Part shown: positions 7,015 to 15,557 of the stretch, one piece after another
Layout: every line of letters begins with the position of its first letter
Numbering within the stretch: the first letter of the stretch is position 1
NCBI RefSeq assembly: GCF_025370785.1
Contig: NZ_JAMXFA010000048.1
Location: 1-46,974 of the forward strand
Length of the DNA stretch: 46,974 nucleotides
Reading direction: 5' to 3'
DNA from: Laspinema olomoucense D3b
Lineage (GTDB): Bacteria; Cyanobacteriota; Cyanobacteriia; Cyanobacteriales; Laspinemataceae
Notes under the pieces: model-generated
What the model was told of the DNA's origin: nothing
Databases searched by the model: none
The model's input: only the letters and a program-made list of their open reading frames with translations
Made by a program: the position numbers and the translations under genes

Positions 7015-8013
7015 CTACTTATAACTGATAATAGCCCGTTCCGGAGAGGGGTCAAGGGCAACCAACTCATTGCGCTCAAAACCCGCATTGTGAAAAATTT
7101 GCTCGAACTCCGCCCAGGTATAGGCATCACCCCCAGGGGTCATGGTGAGCATGGTTAAGCTAAATCCCGCTGCCTGGGGTGGTGTTACTCGGTCTGGATT
7201 CGGGATAAACTCGACAGTAACCGCTCGTCCCCCGGGTTTCAACGCGCTGTAGACTTTCTCCATAAATTGCTGGCAGGTGGGCAAATCGAAATGGTGAAAG
7301 AAATTCGGAATCAGCACCAAATCGTAATCGTTCCCAAAATCAACCTCGAAGGCACTCCCTGGCAGCAAATGATAGCGGGAGGCAATCCCGGCAGCTTCTG
7401 CATTTTCTGCGGCTACCGTCAGCACTTCTTCCCAGTCTACAGCATAGATTTCAGCCTGGGGATGGTGTTTGGCGATGCTGATGCCATACATTCCATGACT
7501 GGCGGCAATATCCAGCACTTTACCCGGTTGAGCGCTGTTAGCACTGACTACAGCGGCTACGGTTTCCGATAAAGGCTTCATCATATTCATCATGCCCCGT
7601 GCAAAGCCAATCCATTTATCATGGTCCGTGGTGATGTCGCTTCCTTCTAATGCCGTCCCCCCTTTACGGACAGCATCGGCTAGAGTTAGACTGGCCTGGA
7701 CGGACTGCGATCGCGCAGTCCACTCGACCATTCCACCGAGGTAGGCTGGGGAATTGCGGTTTAAAAACGTTGCACTATCCTCGGTTAAGGAATAGAGACC
7801 CTCCTGTTTTTCCAGTAGTCCCATAATCACCAGGTAATCGCACAGAATTCGGATTCCTTTTTCTGAGGCGGCGCTGCGATCGGCAATGGCGATCGCGGTT
7901 TGTGCTCCAGCAGCAATAGTCGTGAAGATATCGAGGGTGACTGCGGCGCTGAGTGCCGCAGTTTTCTGGTAGGCGCGAACGGTATCCATAATCAAGCTGG
8001 GATTTGGCATCAT
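7015..8013 (-). CDS. SAM-dependent O-methyltransferase family protein
   Basis: This 332-residue protein has two parts. The N-terminal winged-helix dimerisation domain (about 1-95) is typical of hydroxyneurosporene/acetylserotonin O-methyltransferases and BchU/CrtF relatives. The C-terminal class I SAM fold (about 160-320) has motif I as VLDIAASHGMYGI rather than the usual DxGGGxG, an acidic ribose-binding position in AVDWEEVL, and LIPNFFHHFD at motif IV. The HH pair in NFFHHF is a common catalytic position in this family. The substrate cannot be told from sequence; a small aromatic, polyketide or pigment hydroxyl is typical. ATG 8010 is an alternative start. It converges with the V4R gene and is divergent from the fucosidase gene, so it is probably a single-gene transcript. 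Confidence 0.88.
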   Translation of the reverse strand: MMPNPSLIMDTVRAYQKTAALSAAVTLDIFTTIAAGAQTAIAIADRSAASEKGIRILCDYLVIMGLLEKQEGLYSLTEDSATFLNRNSPAYLGGMVEWTARSQSVQASLTLADAVRKGGTALEGSDITTDHDKWIGFARGMMNMMKPLSETVAAVVSANSAQPGKVLDIAASHGMYGISIAKHHPQAEIYAVDWEEVLTVAAENAEAAGIASRYHLLPGSAFEVDFGNDYDLVLIPNFFHHFDLPTCQQFMEKVYSALKPGGRAVTVEFIPNPDRVTPPQAAGFSLTMLTMTPGGDAYTWAEFEQIFHNAGFERNELVALDPSPERAIISYK

Positions 8014-8254
8014 CTGAACCTCAAAGACACTCTCTTTATGATGGCAATTTTTTCCCGCCCTGCGAGCATTTTCTTTGATAACCCAGTCAACCTAATTAAT
8101 TATACTTTTTGCCCCGAGTAAAAATGCTCTGGATTGGTTGTCTGATGGGGGAATGACAGCGAAGTTTAAAAGTATAGGAGATGGTTTTCATAACTTTCTG
8201 TCAACCTGTTAAAGTGAAGAAATCATATAAATTTTGAGGTTTCAAGGTTAACTC

Positions 8255-9520
8255 ATGACTCCCGAAAAAAACTGGTTTGACACCGCCCGATTAGGAATGT
8301 TTGTGCATTGGGGCCATAGCAGCCAATCCGGTTATGAATTATCCTGGCCCTTGGTCGGAGGGGTATTTAGTTTACCCTACTGCCAAGATGTCCCGGTAGA
8401 TGATTATCACGGGACGGCTCAAACTTTTAATCCAACTGAATATAATCCGCAATCCTGGGCACGTTTAGCGAAACAGTTGGGGATGCAGTATGTAATTTTA
8501 ACAGCAAAACATCATGATGGGTTTTCCTTATTTCATACTCGGCAATCCGATTTTTCCATTGCCAATACACCCTACAAAAAAGATATCGTCCGAGAGTTTG
8601 TGGAAGCGATGCGGGCTGAAGGGTTGCGCGTCGGCCTGTATTTTTCTTTAATTGATTGGCATCACCCGGATTACCCAGCTTTTACCGAAGCGGATAAACC
8701 TTATCAGTTTGGTAAATTTCGGCAGCCTACGAGTTTTCAGTGGGAGCGCTACCGGGAATTTATGTTGGATCAAATCAGAGAATTATTGACCCATTATGGC
8801 AAAATTGACTTGCTTTGGTTTGATGGGGGTTGGGAGCGATCGCCTGAGCAATGGCAGCCTCAAGCGCTACAGGAAATGATTCGCTCCCTACAACCGGATT
8901 TATTGATTAACGATCGCCTCCCGGGATTTGGCGACTTTGATACCTGCGAACAATTCATCCCGCCCCAACCTCCCGAACGCACTTGGGAGGCTTGTTTAAC
9001 CCTGAATGAAAGCTGGGGTTACAACCCCACGGATTCCCAATTTAAGTCACCTCGTCAACTGATTCATACCCTCTGCGAAATTGCCGGTAAAGGGGGAAAT
9101 CTATTGCTGAATGTTAGTCCAATGGGAAATGGAGAGATTCAATTTGAGCAAGTGAAACTGTTGCAACAAATAGAGGAATGGTTAACCCTTCATCATGAGA
9201 GTATTGTCGGTACAAAAGCGGGTTTAGAACCGTGGCAATTTTATGGTCCTTCTACTCGCCGGGGGAATCGATTTTATCTATTTTTGCTGATGAAACCCTA
9301 CGATTCAGTAACAGTTAGAGCTGTACCCATCAAGCGGATTCAGGGTGTTTTTATCGTGGGTGAAAAGCAACCCTTACAATACTCAACTCGATGCGCAATT
9401 GTCGATTCCCTGTTCAATCCTGACCCTCTGGGTGAGTTAACGATTCAAGTGCCGGAGCAATTTCTTAATCCCTATGCGACGGTGATTGCCGTTGATGTGA
9501 CGTCATCGGATGAGAGTTAG
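8255..9520 (+). CDS. GH29 alpha-L-fucosidase-like glycoside hydrolase
   Basis: The 421-residue product shows the GH29 layout: the N-terminal FDTARLGMFVHWG, the substrate pocket YVILTAKHHDGFSLF (about 79-93), and LLWFDGGWE (187-194) holding the probable catalytic nucleophile Asp190, followed by a small C-terminal beta domain. There is no signal peptide, so it appears cytoplasmic, unlike many secreted fucosidases. The family hydrolyses alpha-L-fucosyl linkages with retention of configuration. GH29 is patchily distributed in cyanobacteria, so horizontal acquisition is possible, but base composition and HIP1 sites look native. The natural substrate, perhaps fucose in the cell's own polysaccharide, is unknown. 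It stands alone on its strand. Confidence 0.9.
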   Translation: MTPEKNWFDTARLGMFVHWGHSSQSGYELSWPLVGGVFSLPYCQDVPVDDYHGTAQTFNPTEYNPQSWARLAKQLGMQYVILTAKHHDGFSLFHTRQSDFSIANTPYKKDIVREFVEAMRAEGLRVGLYFSLIDWHHPDYPAFTEADKPYQFGKFRQPTSFQWERYREFMLDQIRELLTHYGKIDLLWFDGGWERSPEQWQPQALQEMIRSLQPDLLINDRLPGFGDFDTCEQFIPPQPPERTWEACLTLNESWGYNPTDSQFKSPRQLIHTLCEIAGKGGNLLLNVSPMGNGEIQFEQVKLLQQIEEWLTLHHESIVGTKAGLEPWQFYGPSTRRGNRFYLFLLMKPYDSVTVRAVPIKRIQGVFIVGEKQPLQYSTRCAIVDSLFNPDPLGELTIQVPEQFLNPYATVIAVDVTSSDES

Positions 9521-9568
9521 GGGAGATTTGATGAGGGCGATCGCTGTTTTTTCAAACACATTTAAGGA

Positions 9569-10081
9569 TTAACTGGCTTTTCGCGCCGACTCGATTAAAA
9601 CCCAACCTATCACCAGCAACAGCACCCCGGATCCTAAAAAACCCAAGTCCCACAGCAGTTGATGGGGTCCAGGTTTGAGATGATGGATGCCGAGAATGTG
9701 GTGATCAATCACTCCTTCAACCAGGTTAAATAACCCCGCCCCCATCAGTAAAGCCCCAAAAAAGGCTTGCCCCGAGTGAGCAACTTTTGCCCGCGTCCCT
9801 GCCCGCCACAGCAGAAAGATTCCCGTCAGAGTAAGCAGCCAATCCGCTAAATGAAAGAGTCCATCGCCTAATGTGTTGATCTCCATCCCAGCAACAGTCA
9901 TATCTGTTGTGAGACTGGAAAACATATGATGCCATTGCAACAGTTGATGGAAGATAATCCCATCAAAAAAGCCGCCTTGCCCCAACCCTAGCACCAAACC
10001 CGCAATGATCAGGGGACGATACTCGCCTGGAGTGGCTAGATTTGAAGTGCTGGGGTTGGATAATTCCTCGCTGTTGTTCAT
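9569..10081 (-). CDS. DUF2243 membrane protein
   Basis: From ATG 10081 the product is 170 residues with four hydrophobic segments: YRPLIIAGLVLGLGQGGFFDG, LFHLADWLLTLTGIFLLW, AFFGALLMGAGLFNLVEGVIDHH and LGSGVLLLVIGWVLIES. The family signature GGFFDGIIFHQLLQWHHM and the His-rich IDHHILGIHH are present. The histidines near the membrane suggest metal or haem binding, but that is inference and no function is established to my knowledge. An upstream in-frame start at 10138 would add a polar 19-residue stretch with no family resemblance, so I prefer 10081. Confidence 0.85.
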   Translation of the reverse strand: MNNSEELSNPSTSNLATPGEYRPLIIAGLVLGLGQGGFFDGIIFHQLLQWHHMFSSLTTDMTVAGMEINTLGDGLFHLADWLLTLTGIFLLWRAGTRAKVAHSGQAFFGALLMGAGLFNLVEGVIDHHILGIHHLKPGPHQLLWDLGFLGSGVLLLVIGWVLIESARKAS

Positions 10082-10372
10082 AGGGCTGCCAGTTTTCTTT
10101 TTATTATAGGGGCAGCTCAGTGGGTAAGGTAGGAGCAACGCGATCGCCTCGAATAACTCCCCACTCCAGCAGTCGGTTATTGCCTACTTTCATCGGTCCC
10201 GCCTAGGCGAACGGTTTTTAATTCGTGATAAAAAAGGGCTGATAGCTTAAACCATAGTATGTTATAAATCCTGAAATTAAATCTGTCAGAACTAATTTAG
10301 GACTTTTATATGAAGCTAATCCCCTATAAATTCTTGGAAGTTTAGACAGTTATCTATCGAATAACGAGGCAT

Positions 10373-10403
10373 AAAAAAACACGGAATCAAAAGTTTCCGT
10401 GTT
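10373..10403 (-). terminator. Rho-independent terminator of the C39-like peptidase gene
   Basis: Read on the minus strand, AACACGGAA (10403-10395) pairs with its complement at 10386-10378 (9 bp, 8-base loop) and is followed by a run of seven T. It sits 30 bases past the stop codon of the 10434 gene, a classic intrinsic terminator layout. Confidence 0.85.
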
Positions 10404-10433
10404 GGAAGTTTCACCCGATGTACAAGGTTAGGT

Positions 10434-11489
10434 TTAACGGCTAATGTAGTGAACCCAGAACTGTCCATCTGGAATACAAGTGCGGCGGATTAAGTTGTAG
10501 GAGTAGTTCAGATAAGCACCCTTTCCGTCATTGCGATAACCCGTTGGGAACCATTCGCCATAAGGGTCGTGAACGATAAATCCGTTGGCATCAAACCCGA
10601 CTAAGACGATAATGTGACCAAAGCTAGTAAAATAGCCGTGAATCACACAGGGATTGCCACCACGTAGGTGGTTTTGGCAGCGTTCAATGGTTCCCCATTT
10701 GGTAAAGTCATCTTTGCGTTTATAGTCTCGGACAACACGGGCTAAATCTTCAGGTTCATGGCGGGAATAGCCGCGATCGAGACACCAGCGATATAACTCA
10801 TCTTCCATCTGGCGATACCGATTGTCATAGCGGGGAACGCCTAGATATTCCAAACACATGGCGATCGAGGTAACATTACAAGCGCCGCTGGGATTGTAAT
10901 AGTTATCCATCTGAGACCTAAAAGGTACATTTAATCGCACCGAAGCTGCCGGTTGCTGCGGTTGAGTGAGGGTGCGGTTTCCTTCTATAAGTTGAACGTG
11001 TTCTTCAAAGGCGTACCAGACTCGATTTCCACGAATCGCTTCTTGTAAGGTAATCCGATAATGACCGCGATGGCCCCGTTCATAATTCGCTAAGGTAAAA
11101 CTTTGACCTGGTTCTACACTAAATTGCTCATTGGCAGTGAGTACAGAAGATTGCAGAGGTAAAGTTTTAAAAGTTGTTTTCGTGGTGGTTTGTAGGGAAA
11201 TTCGGGGGGTCGAAAAAGTTTGGGCCTGAGCATTCATCAGGGCTGCAATTGTTTTCGGACCCAAAGCTTCTTGTTCTTCTTGAATCCCGTTGAGGTCCTG
11301 AAAGCGTTGATAAGCGGCGCTCGTCAGTTCACCAAAAACGCCATCAACGGGAGGCGTGAGTAATTTCAACTCAGTTAATCGCTGTTGAATTTCAGTGGTT
11401 AAAGTCTGATTGCTGGCGACTTCGGAGAGGGGGCAAATCTTATCAATTTCCAGGAAAATGGAATTTGGCTTGTCGTTAGTTACGGTCAT
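10434..11489 (-). CDS. C39-like papain-fold peptidase with peptidoglycan-binding domain
   Basis: From ATG 11489 the protein is about 351 residues; a GTG at 11600 would add 37 residues (MAFNFRSNRYF...) that look non-coding. An N-terminal PG_binding_1-type domain (LTTEIQQRLTELKLL..VDGVFGELTSAAYQRFQ) is followed by a linker and a Peptidase_C39_2-type domain. The catalytic Cys is in SGACNVTSIAMCLEYLG, the His in FGHIIVLVGFD and the Asp in IVHDPYGEW. No signal peptide is evident from this start, which is odd for a cell-wall-directed enzyme. Similar cyanobacterial proteins are annotated as C39 family peptidases. The target is unknown, perhaps peptide cross-links or secreted peptides. A good terminator follows at 10373-10403. 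Confidence 0.85.
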   Translation of the reverse strand: MTVTNDKPNSIFLEIDKICPLSEVASNQTLTTEIQQRLTELKLLTPPVDGVFGELTSAAYQRFQDLNGIQEEQEALGPKTIAALMNAQAQTFSTPRISLQTTTKTTFKTLPLQSSVLTANEQFSVEPGQSFTLANYERGHRGHYRITLQEAIRGNRVWYAFEEHVQLIEGNRTLTQPQQPAASVRLNVPFRSQMDNYYNPSGACNVTSIAMCLEYLGVPRYDNRYRQMEDELYRWCLDRGYSRHEPEDLARVVRDYKRKDDFTKWGTIERCQNHLRGGNPCVIHGYFTSFGHIIVLVGFDANGFIVHDPYGEWFPTGYRNDGKGAYLNYSYNLIRRTCIPDGQFWVHYISR

Positions 11490-11770
11490 AATCAAAGACT
11501 GATGGGCAAAATGCAGGGTATAAAGACGCTGCCAATTGGTTCTAGCGCCTGTAATTTTATTGCGGAGAAAATAACGGTTGCTCCGGAAATTGAACGCCAC
11601 CTAATCCAAGATTTAACCGCCCGGTGAGAAAAGAGACAGGAAAGGGCGAGAATCCTTCTGGCAAGAAGTGATTCTCATGGGTTCTATTCCGCCCGGTTGC
11701 CCCACGCTGGCCGATCGCCCTGCTATCGTGGAAAAGACTATCTTGTTAACCAACGCGATCGCCCACTTTT

Positions 11771-12976
11771 ATGACCGAAAAAGCACGAATTTGTATCCTC
11801 GGCGGCGGATTTGGCGGCCTGTATGCCGCTTTGCGCTTGAGTGAGTTACCCTGGAACCCCCCAGGAGCCCCCGAGATTGTTTTGATTGATAACAACGATC
11901 GCTTCTTGTTCTCCCCCCTCCTCTACGAGTTACTCACTGGGGAATTACAATCCTGGGAAATTGCGCCACCCTTTTCGGAACTGTTGGCTAATACCAGAGT
12001 GCGCTTCCATCAAGGCACTGTCTCTGACATCAACCTAGAGAATAGACAGCTCCATTTAGAAGATGGCATGGAATTCACTTACGATCGCGCCATCTTGGCC
12101 CTCGGTGGAGAAACTCCCTTAAATTTAGTCCCCGGATGTGCCGATTATGCCTTCCCCTTCCGCACCATTGCCGATGCCTATCGTCTGGAAGAACGCCTGC
12201 GCCTCCTAGAAGCCTCCGACAAAGATAAAATCCGCATCGCCGTCGTCGGTGGCGGCTATTCCGGCGTGGAATTGGCTTGTAAACTAGCCGATCGCCTTCA
12301 AAAGCGAGGTCGTCTGCGCCTGGTTGAAATGGGGACAGAAATTCTGCGAACCTCTACCGAATTTAACCGCAAAGCAGCAACCAAAGCCCTAGAAGAACGG
12401 GGAATTTGGATTGATTTAGAAACCACCACCGAAGAAATTACCGCCGATACCATTTCCCTGTTATATCGAGGACAAGTAGACCCAATTCCCGTGGATTTGG
12501 TGGTTTGGACCATCGGAACCCAAGTAGCGTCCGTGGTGCAATCCCTCCCGGTGAAGCATACCCAACGGGGTCAAATCGAAGTGACGCGGACCTTACAGGC
12601 GATCGACCATCCGGAACTATTTGCAGTCGGGGACCTCGCCTATAGTCTCGATGCCAGCGGACAACCTGTGCCCACCACGGCACAAGCAGCGATGCAGCAA
12701 GCGGATTATGCCGCCTGGAATGTTTGGGCCTCCCTGAGCGATCGCCCCCTTCTCCCCTTTGAATATCAAGGATTAGGCGAAATGATGACCTTGGGGATTG
12801 ATAATGCCACCTTAACCGGATTGGGTGTCAAATTGGAGGGTCAAATGGCGCACCTCTTACGGCGTTTGGCCTATTTGTATCGGATGCCCACATTTGACCA
12901 TCAGCTTAAAGTCGGCTTAAATTGGATTACTCAGCCCGTGCGTGAGTTTTTCTCTCAATCCGGTTTACCCCGTTAA
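11771..12976 (+). CDS. ndbB: Type II NAD(P)H dehydrogenase, NdbB-like (demethylphylloquinone reductase)
   Basis: The product is 401 residues with two dinucleotide-binding folds: ICILGGGFGGLYAALRL (about 7-23) for FAD and IAVVGGGYSGVELACKL (about 156-172) for NAD(P)H. The FAD-contacting LFAVGDLAYS segment lies near residue 285. Length, the FLFSPLLYELLTGE..WEIAPPF segment and the C-terminal LYRMPTFDHQLKVGLNWIT match what I recall of Synechocystis NdbB (slr1743), which reduces demethylphylloquinone in vitamin K1 synthesis. No transmembrane helix is seen; these enzymes are peripheral on the membrane. The HAD gene starts 6-9 bases after the stop, so the two form an operon. A general NDH-2 role in quinone reduction is the alternative. 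Confidence 0.88.
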   Translation: MTEKARICILGGGFGGLYAALRLSELPWNPPGAPEIVLIDNNDRFLFSPLLYELLTGELQSWEIAPPFSELLANTRVRFHQGTVSDINLENRQLHLEDGMEFTYDRAILALGGETPLNLVPGCADYAFPFRTIADAYRLEERLRLLEASDKDKIRIAVVGGGYSGVELACKLADRLQKRGRLRLVEMGTEILRTSTEFNRKAATKALEERGIWIDLETTTEEITADTISLLYRGQVDPIPVDLVVWTIGTQVASVVQSLPVKHTQRGQIEVTRTLQAIDHPELFAVGDLAYSLDASGQPVPTTAQAAMQQADYAAWNVWASLSDRPLLPFEYQGLGEMMTLGIDNATLTGLGVKLEGQMAHLLRRLAYLYRMPTFDHQLKVGLNWITQPVREFFSQSGLPR

Positions 12977-12982
12977 GCTAAC

Positions 12983-13636
12983 GTGATGTCCCAACCTTCG
13001 GTCATTTTTTTCGATGCCGCCGGTACCCTCTTTGGAGTGCAGGGCAGTATCGGTGCAGCTTATGGAAATTTTGCCCGTCGCTTTGGGGTAGAAGTTGACG
13101 ATCGCCTCTTAAATCAGGCATTTTTTGATAGTTTTGCCGCCACAGAACAGGCGGCATTTCCGGGAGTCCCGCAAACCGAGATTCACCGCCTGGAATTTCA
13201 GTGGTGGGAGGCGATCGCCAAGGATACTTTCCAACGCGCCGGAGTCTTCCATCAGTTTGCTGATTTTTCCGCCTTCTTTAAGCAACTGTACGATTACTTT
13301 GCCACCGCTGACCCTTGGTTCCTCTATCCTGATGTGCGCCCTACCCTCGAATCCCTGCACTCTCAAGGCATTCCCCTGGGAGTTTTGTCAAATTTTGACT
13401 CCCGGCTATACTCGGTCCTAGAGGCATTGGATCTGGCGCAGTTTTTCGATTCTGTCACCATTTCTACCGTCGTGGGGGCTGCAAAACCAAACCCGCCGAT
13501 TTTTGCGGCGGGTTTAGAAAAACATGGCTGTGCAGCGTCAGACGCATGGCACATCGGCGATAGTTATCGGGATGATTATCAAGGGGCGATCGCCGCTGGT
13601 TTGCGCGGGATATGGTTACGACGTAACTCCGATTAG
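12983..13636 (+). CDS. HAD-superfamily hydrolase (subfamily IA, HDHD3-like)
   Basis: This 217-residue protein starts at GTG 12983 or, more likely, ATG 12986, directly after the ndbB-like gene. HAD motif I is FFDAAGTLF (nucleophile Asp near residue 10), with Ala at the second Asp position, as seen in HDHD3/REG-2-like members. Motif II is GVLSNFD (about 132), motif III the Lys in GAAKPNPPIF (about 170) and motif IV HIGDSYRDDYQGA (about 190). A helical cap lies between motifs I and II. Substrate is unknown; small phosphate esters are typical. It is convergent, with a 4-base gap, on the DUF4278 gene. Confidence 0.88.
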   Translation: MMSQPSVIFFDAAGTLFGVQGSIGAAYGNFARRFGVEVDDRLLNQAFFDSFAATEQAAFPGVPQTEIHRLEFQWWEAIAKDTFQRAGVFHQFADFSAFFKQLYDYFATADPWFLYPDVRPTLESLHSQGIPLGVLSNFDSRLYSVLEALDLAQFFDSVTISTVVGAAKPNPPIFAAGLEKHGCAASDAWHIGDSYRDDYQGAIAAGLRGIWLRRNSD

Positions 13637-13640
13637 AGAC

Positions 13641-14051
13641 TTAATAAGGGTAGCAGGTGAGTTGCTGGGATTCCATTTGTAACTGTTCCATCAAGTCTTT
13701 ATTCCCTAGCATTTTGGCTGCCTGCATCCGGCGTTCTAAACTCCGGCAAATGTTATTGCGGTGCAGTTTGGCCACCTCTTCCATCACCTTCTCTCCCGGT
13801 GGCGCATCCATGAGGTGCCTCACCCGCCCAGTCTTGGCCGTAACAGGTGCCACGGGGGTGGTGACAGTTTCTCCAGAATTGTACCGGGCGCCCCGATAGC
13901 TTAACTCATTGACAGTCGCCGGGACCGGAATATGCCGAGGATAGCGCACTTGCCAATCATTCCCCCGATATTTCCCCCCAATTTCTGCCTCCATGAGATT
14001 AAAGCCCTGGGGTTCCGAATCGTAGCCAATTCCCCGATAAGTTAGTTTCAT
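13641..14051 (-). CDS. DUF4278 domain protein
   Basis: The 136-residue product has two copies of the DUF4278 hallmark: MKLTYRGIGYDSE at the N-terminus and ELSYRGARYNSGE at about residues 49-61, each L-[TS]-Y-R-G-x-x-Y. The rest is basic with a C-terminal helix (REMQ/KLHRNNICRSLERRMQAAKMLG type). The family is largely cyanobacterial with no assigned function. No signal peptide or membrane segment. It is convergent with the HAD gene and monocistronic. Repeat of the motif suggests two small beta units, which is inference. Confidence 0.82.
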   Translation of the reverse strand: MKLTYRGIGYDSEPQGFNLMEAEIGGKYRGNDWQVRYPRHIPVPATVNELSYRGARYNSGETVTTPVAPVTAKTGRVRHLMDAPPGEKVMEEVAKLHRNNICRSLERRMQAAKMLGNKDLMEQLQMESQQLTCYPY

Positions 14052-14348
14052 ATCTTTGTGCCTGTTCTAAATTAAGTAAATTTACTAAAGTTGGGAGAGG
14101 GTCGCCTTTTTAGGCTTTTCCTCTATTTCTGTATTATATTTTACCGTTTTGATGAAATAGTGGTTTTTTTAATAAAACTTAACAATTTCAGATATTTTCT
14201 AAGGCATGGGCCTTTCCCTCGTTTACGGGCGCGAAAGCCTTGATCCCTGATGATACCCAAAAAGGGGCCACCGGAATTAGGTTCAAAGGGAAGCGCAAGA
14301 AACGACAAAATTCGTGGCAACGAACAGGGGAGCAACTAAATTTTTTCT

Positions 14349-14384
14349 AAATTTCTTCCTTTGTAGCAAGGACTTCACTCATTT
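14349..14384. repeat. 36-bp repeat, copy 1
   Basis: It shares 30 of 36 positions with 14497-14532 and belongs to the GACTTCAnTC-containing dispersed repeat type also hinted at near 5463-5512. Confidence 0.55.
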
Positions 14385-14496
14385 CCCAGCATGAACCCCC
14401 TGGAGTAACCCTAGACTCTGCCCACAGCAACAGGCGATCGCCCCATAAAAGAAAAAAGACCCGACTAAAATCAGGACGTTGAACCGGGTAGAAACT

Positions 14497-14532
14497 AAAT
14501 TTATTCCTTTGTAATAACGACTTCATTCGTTT
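14497..14532. repeat. 36-bp repeat, copy 2
   Basis: This is the partner of 14349-14384, 148 bp away in the same orientation, ending 8 bases before the stop codon of the ADP-ribosylglycohydrolase gene. Confidence 0.55.
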
Positions 14533-14539
14533 GCGCTCA

Positions 14540-15484
14540 TTAACTTGATGGAGGAACAACCGAATCCGCAAACTCAAACAACCGATCGCTAAAAGAAACA
14601 ATTAACTCCGCATAAGCTAACCGTTGCCGCCATCGTTCGGGAATGCCCAATTCTCCATAAAATGCACCGGCAATTTGTCCATAAATTGCCCCCGTTGTAT
14701 CGGCATCATCCCCTAAATTAACCGCTAATAAACAGCCTTCTTCAAACGATTGACTAAGATAAAAAGCCCATAATGCAGCTTCTAAAGACTTCACCACATA
14801 ACCCGTCCCTTGAATTTCTGGCGGTTGACGAGTTTTGAAAGAACCCGCCGCAATTTCAGCAATTTCCGCAACGAGGGGATGTTTTTGCCAATATCCCGGA
14901 ATGGGACTGTAGTGAGGAGAAAGTAATTTTTCCTTACTGCTACCCTGGATTGCACCGATAATTAATCCGGCAAAATATCGGCAAGCATCGACTGCGGTAG
15001 CTGCACCGTGGGTAGTGCGTGAACTATCTTTTGAAGTGGCGATCGCCACTTCAGGATTATTCGCATAAAATAGGGGAACAGGTGCTAACCGCATCAGAGA
15101 ACCATTCCCGGCACTCCGGGCATCTGTTGCCCCACAATAGGGTTGTCTCGTCTCCTGAAATCGACCTAGGGCTTGTTGCACCGTATTTCCAATATCAAAA
15201 CACTCTCCGGTACTGCTGAGATATCCCGTTTGCTCCCATGTTAAATATTTTTCTAATTGGTGAATCGGATCAAACCCCTGTTTTTCAATCAGACTTTCTG
15301 CTAGACATAAAGCCATTGAAGTATCATCAGTCCAGTCTCCCGGTTTGAGGTGAAAAATCCCCCCGCCAACCATATCGCTGATGGGGGTAAAGGTCCCCGG
15401 TTTCTTAAATTCTAAGGCGGTTCCCACCGCATCACCCACGGCTAACCCCAGAAGACATCCACGATATCGAGCAATTTTTTCCAT
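14540..15484 (-). CDS. ADP-ribosylglycohydrolase (DraG-like) family protein
   Basis: This 314-residue all-helical enzyme carries the family metal-site motifs: [14 protein letters not shown] near the N-terminus, the [16 protein letters not shown] magnesium motif (about 51-66), [16 protein letters not shown] (about 129) and, near the C-terminus, [19 protein letters not shown], whose DxDT residues bind the second metal. The family removes ADP-ribose from proteins or small molecules; DraG reactivates nitrogenase reductase, but most cyanobacterial members have no defined target. No ADP-ribosyltransferase gene is seen nearby. The ATG at 15484 has a GGAAA sequence upstream on the minus strand. Confidence 0.92.
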   Translation of the reverse strand: MEKIARYRGCLLGLAVGDAVGTALEFKKPGTFTPISDMVGGGIFHLKPGDWTDDTSMALCLAESLIEKQGFDPIHQLEKYLTWEQTGYLSSTGECFDIGNTVQQALGRFQETRQPYCGATDARSAGNGSLMRLAPVPLFYANNPEVAIATSKDSSRTTHGAATAVDACRYFAGLIIGAIQGSSKEKLLSPHYSPIPGYWQKHPLVAEIAEIAAGSFKTRQPPEIQGTGYVVKSLEAALWAFYLSQSFEEGCLLAVNLGDDADTTGAIYGQIAGAFYGELGIPERWRQRLAYAELIVSFSDRLFEFADSVVPPSS

Positions 15485-15557
15485 TAGTTTCCATTATAAT
15501 TATTAGGTTAATGAAAAATCTTAAACGCAATTAAAATCAGGGCGTGAGGATTCGCTT

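Larger units (their letters stand above)
14052..14539. other. Gene-free region with two diverged direct repeats
   Basis: No gene is supported. The region holds two related 36-bp segments, 14349-14384 and 14497-14532 (30 of 36 identical by my count), both of the form AAATTT-TTCCTTTGTA...GACTTCA-TC-TTT. The rest is AT-rich on the DUF4278 side (14085-14190), a probable promoter for that gene. Confidence 0.5.
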
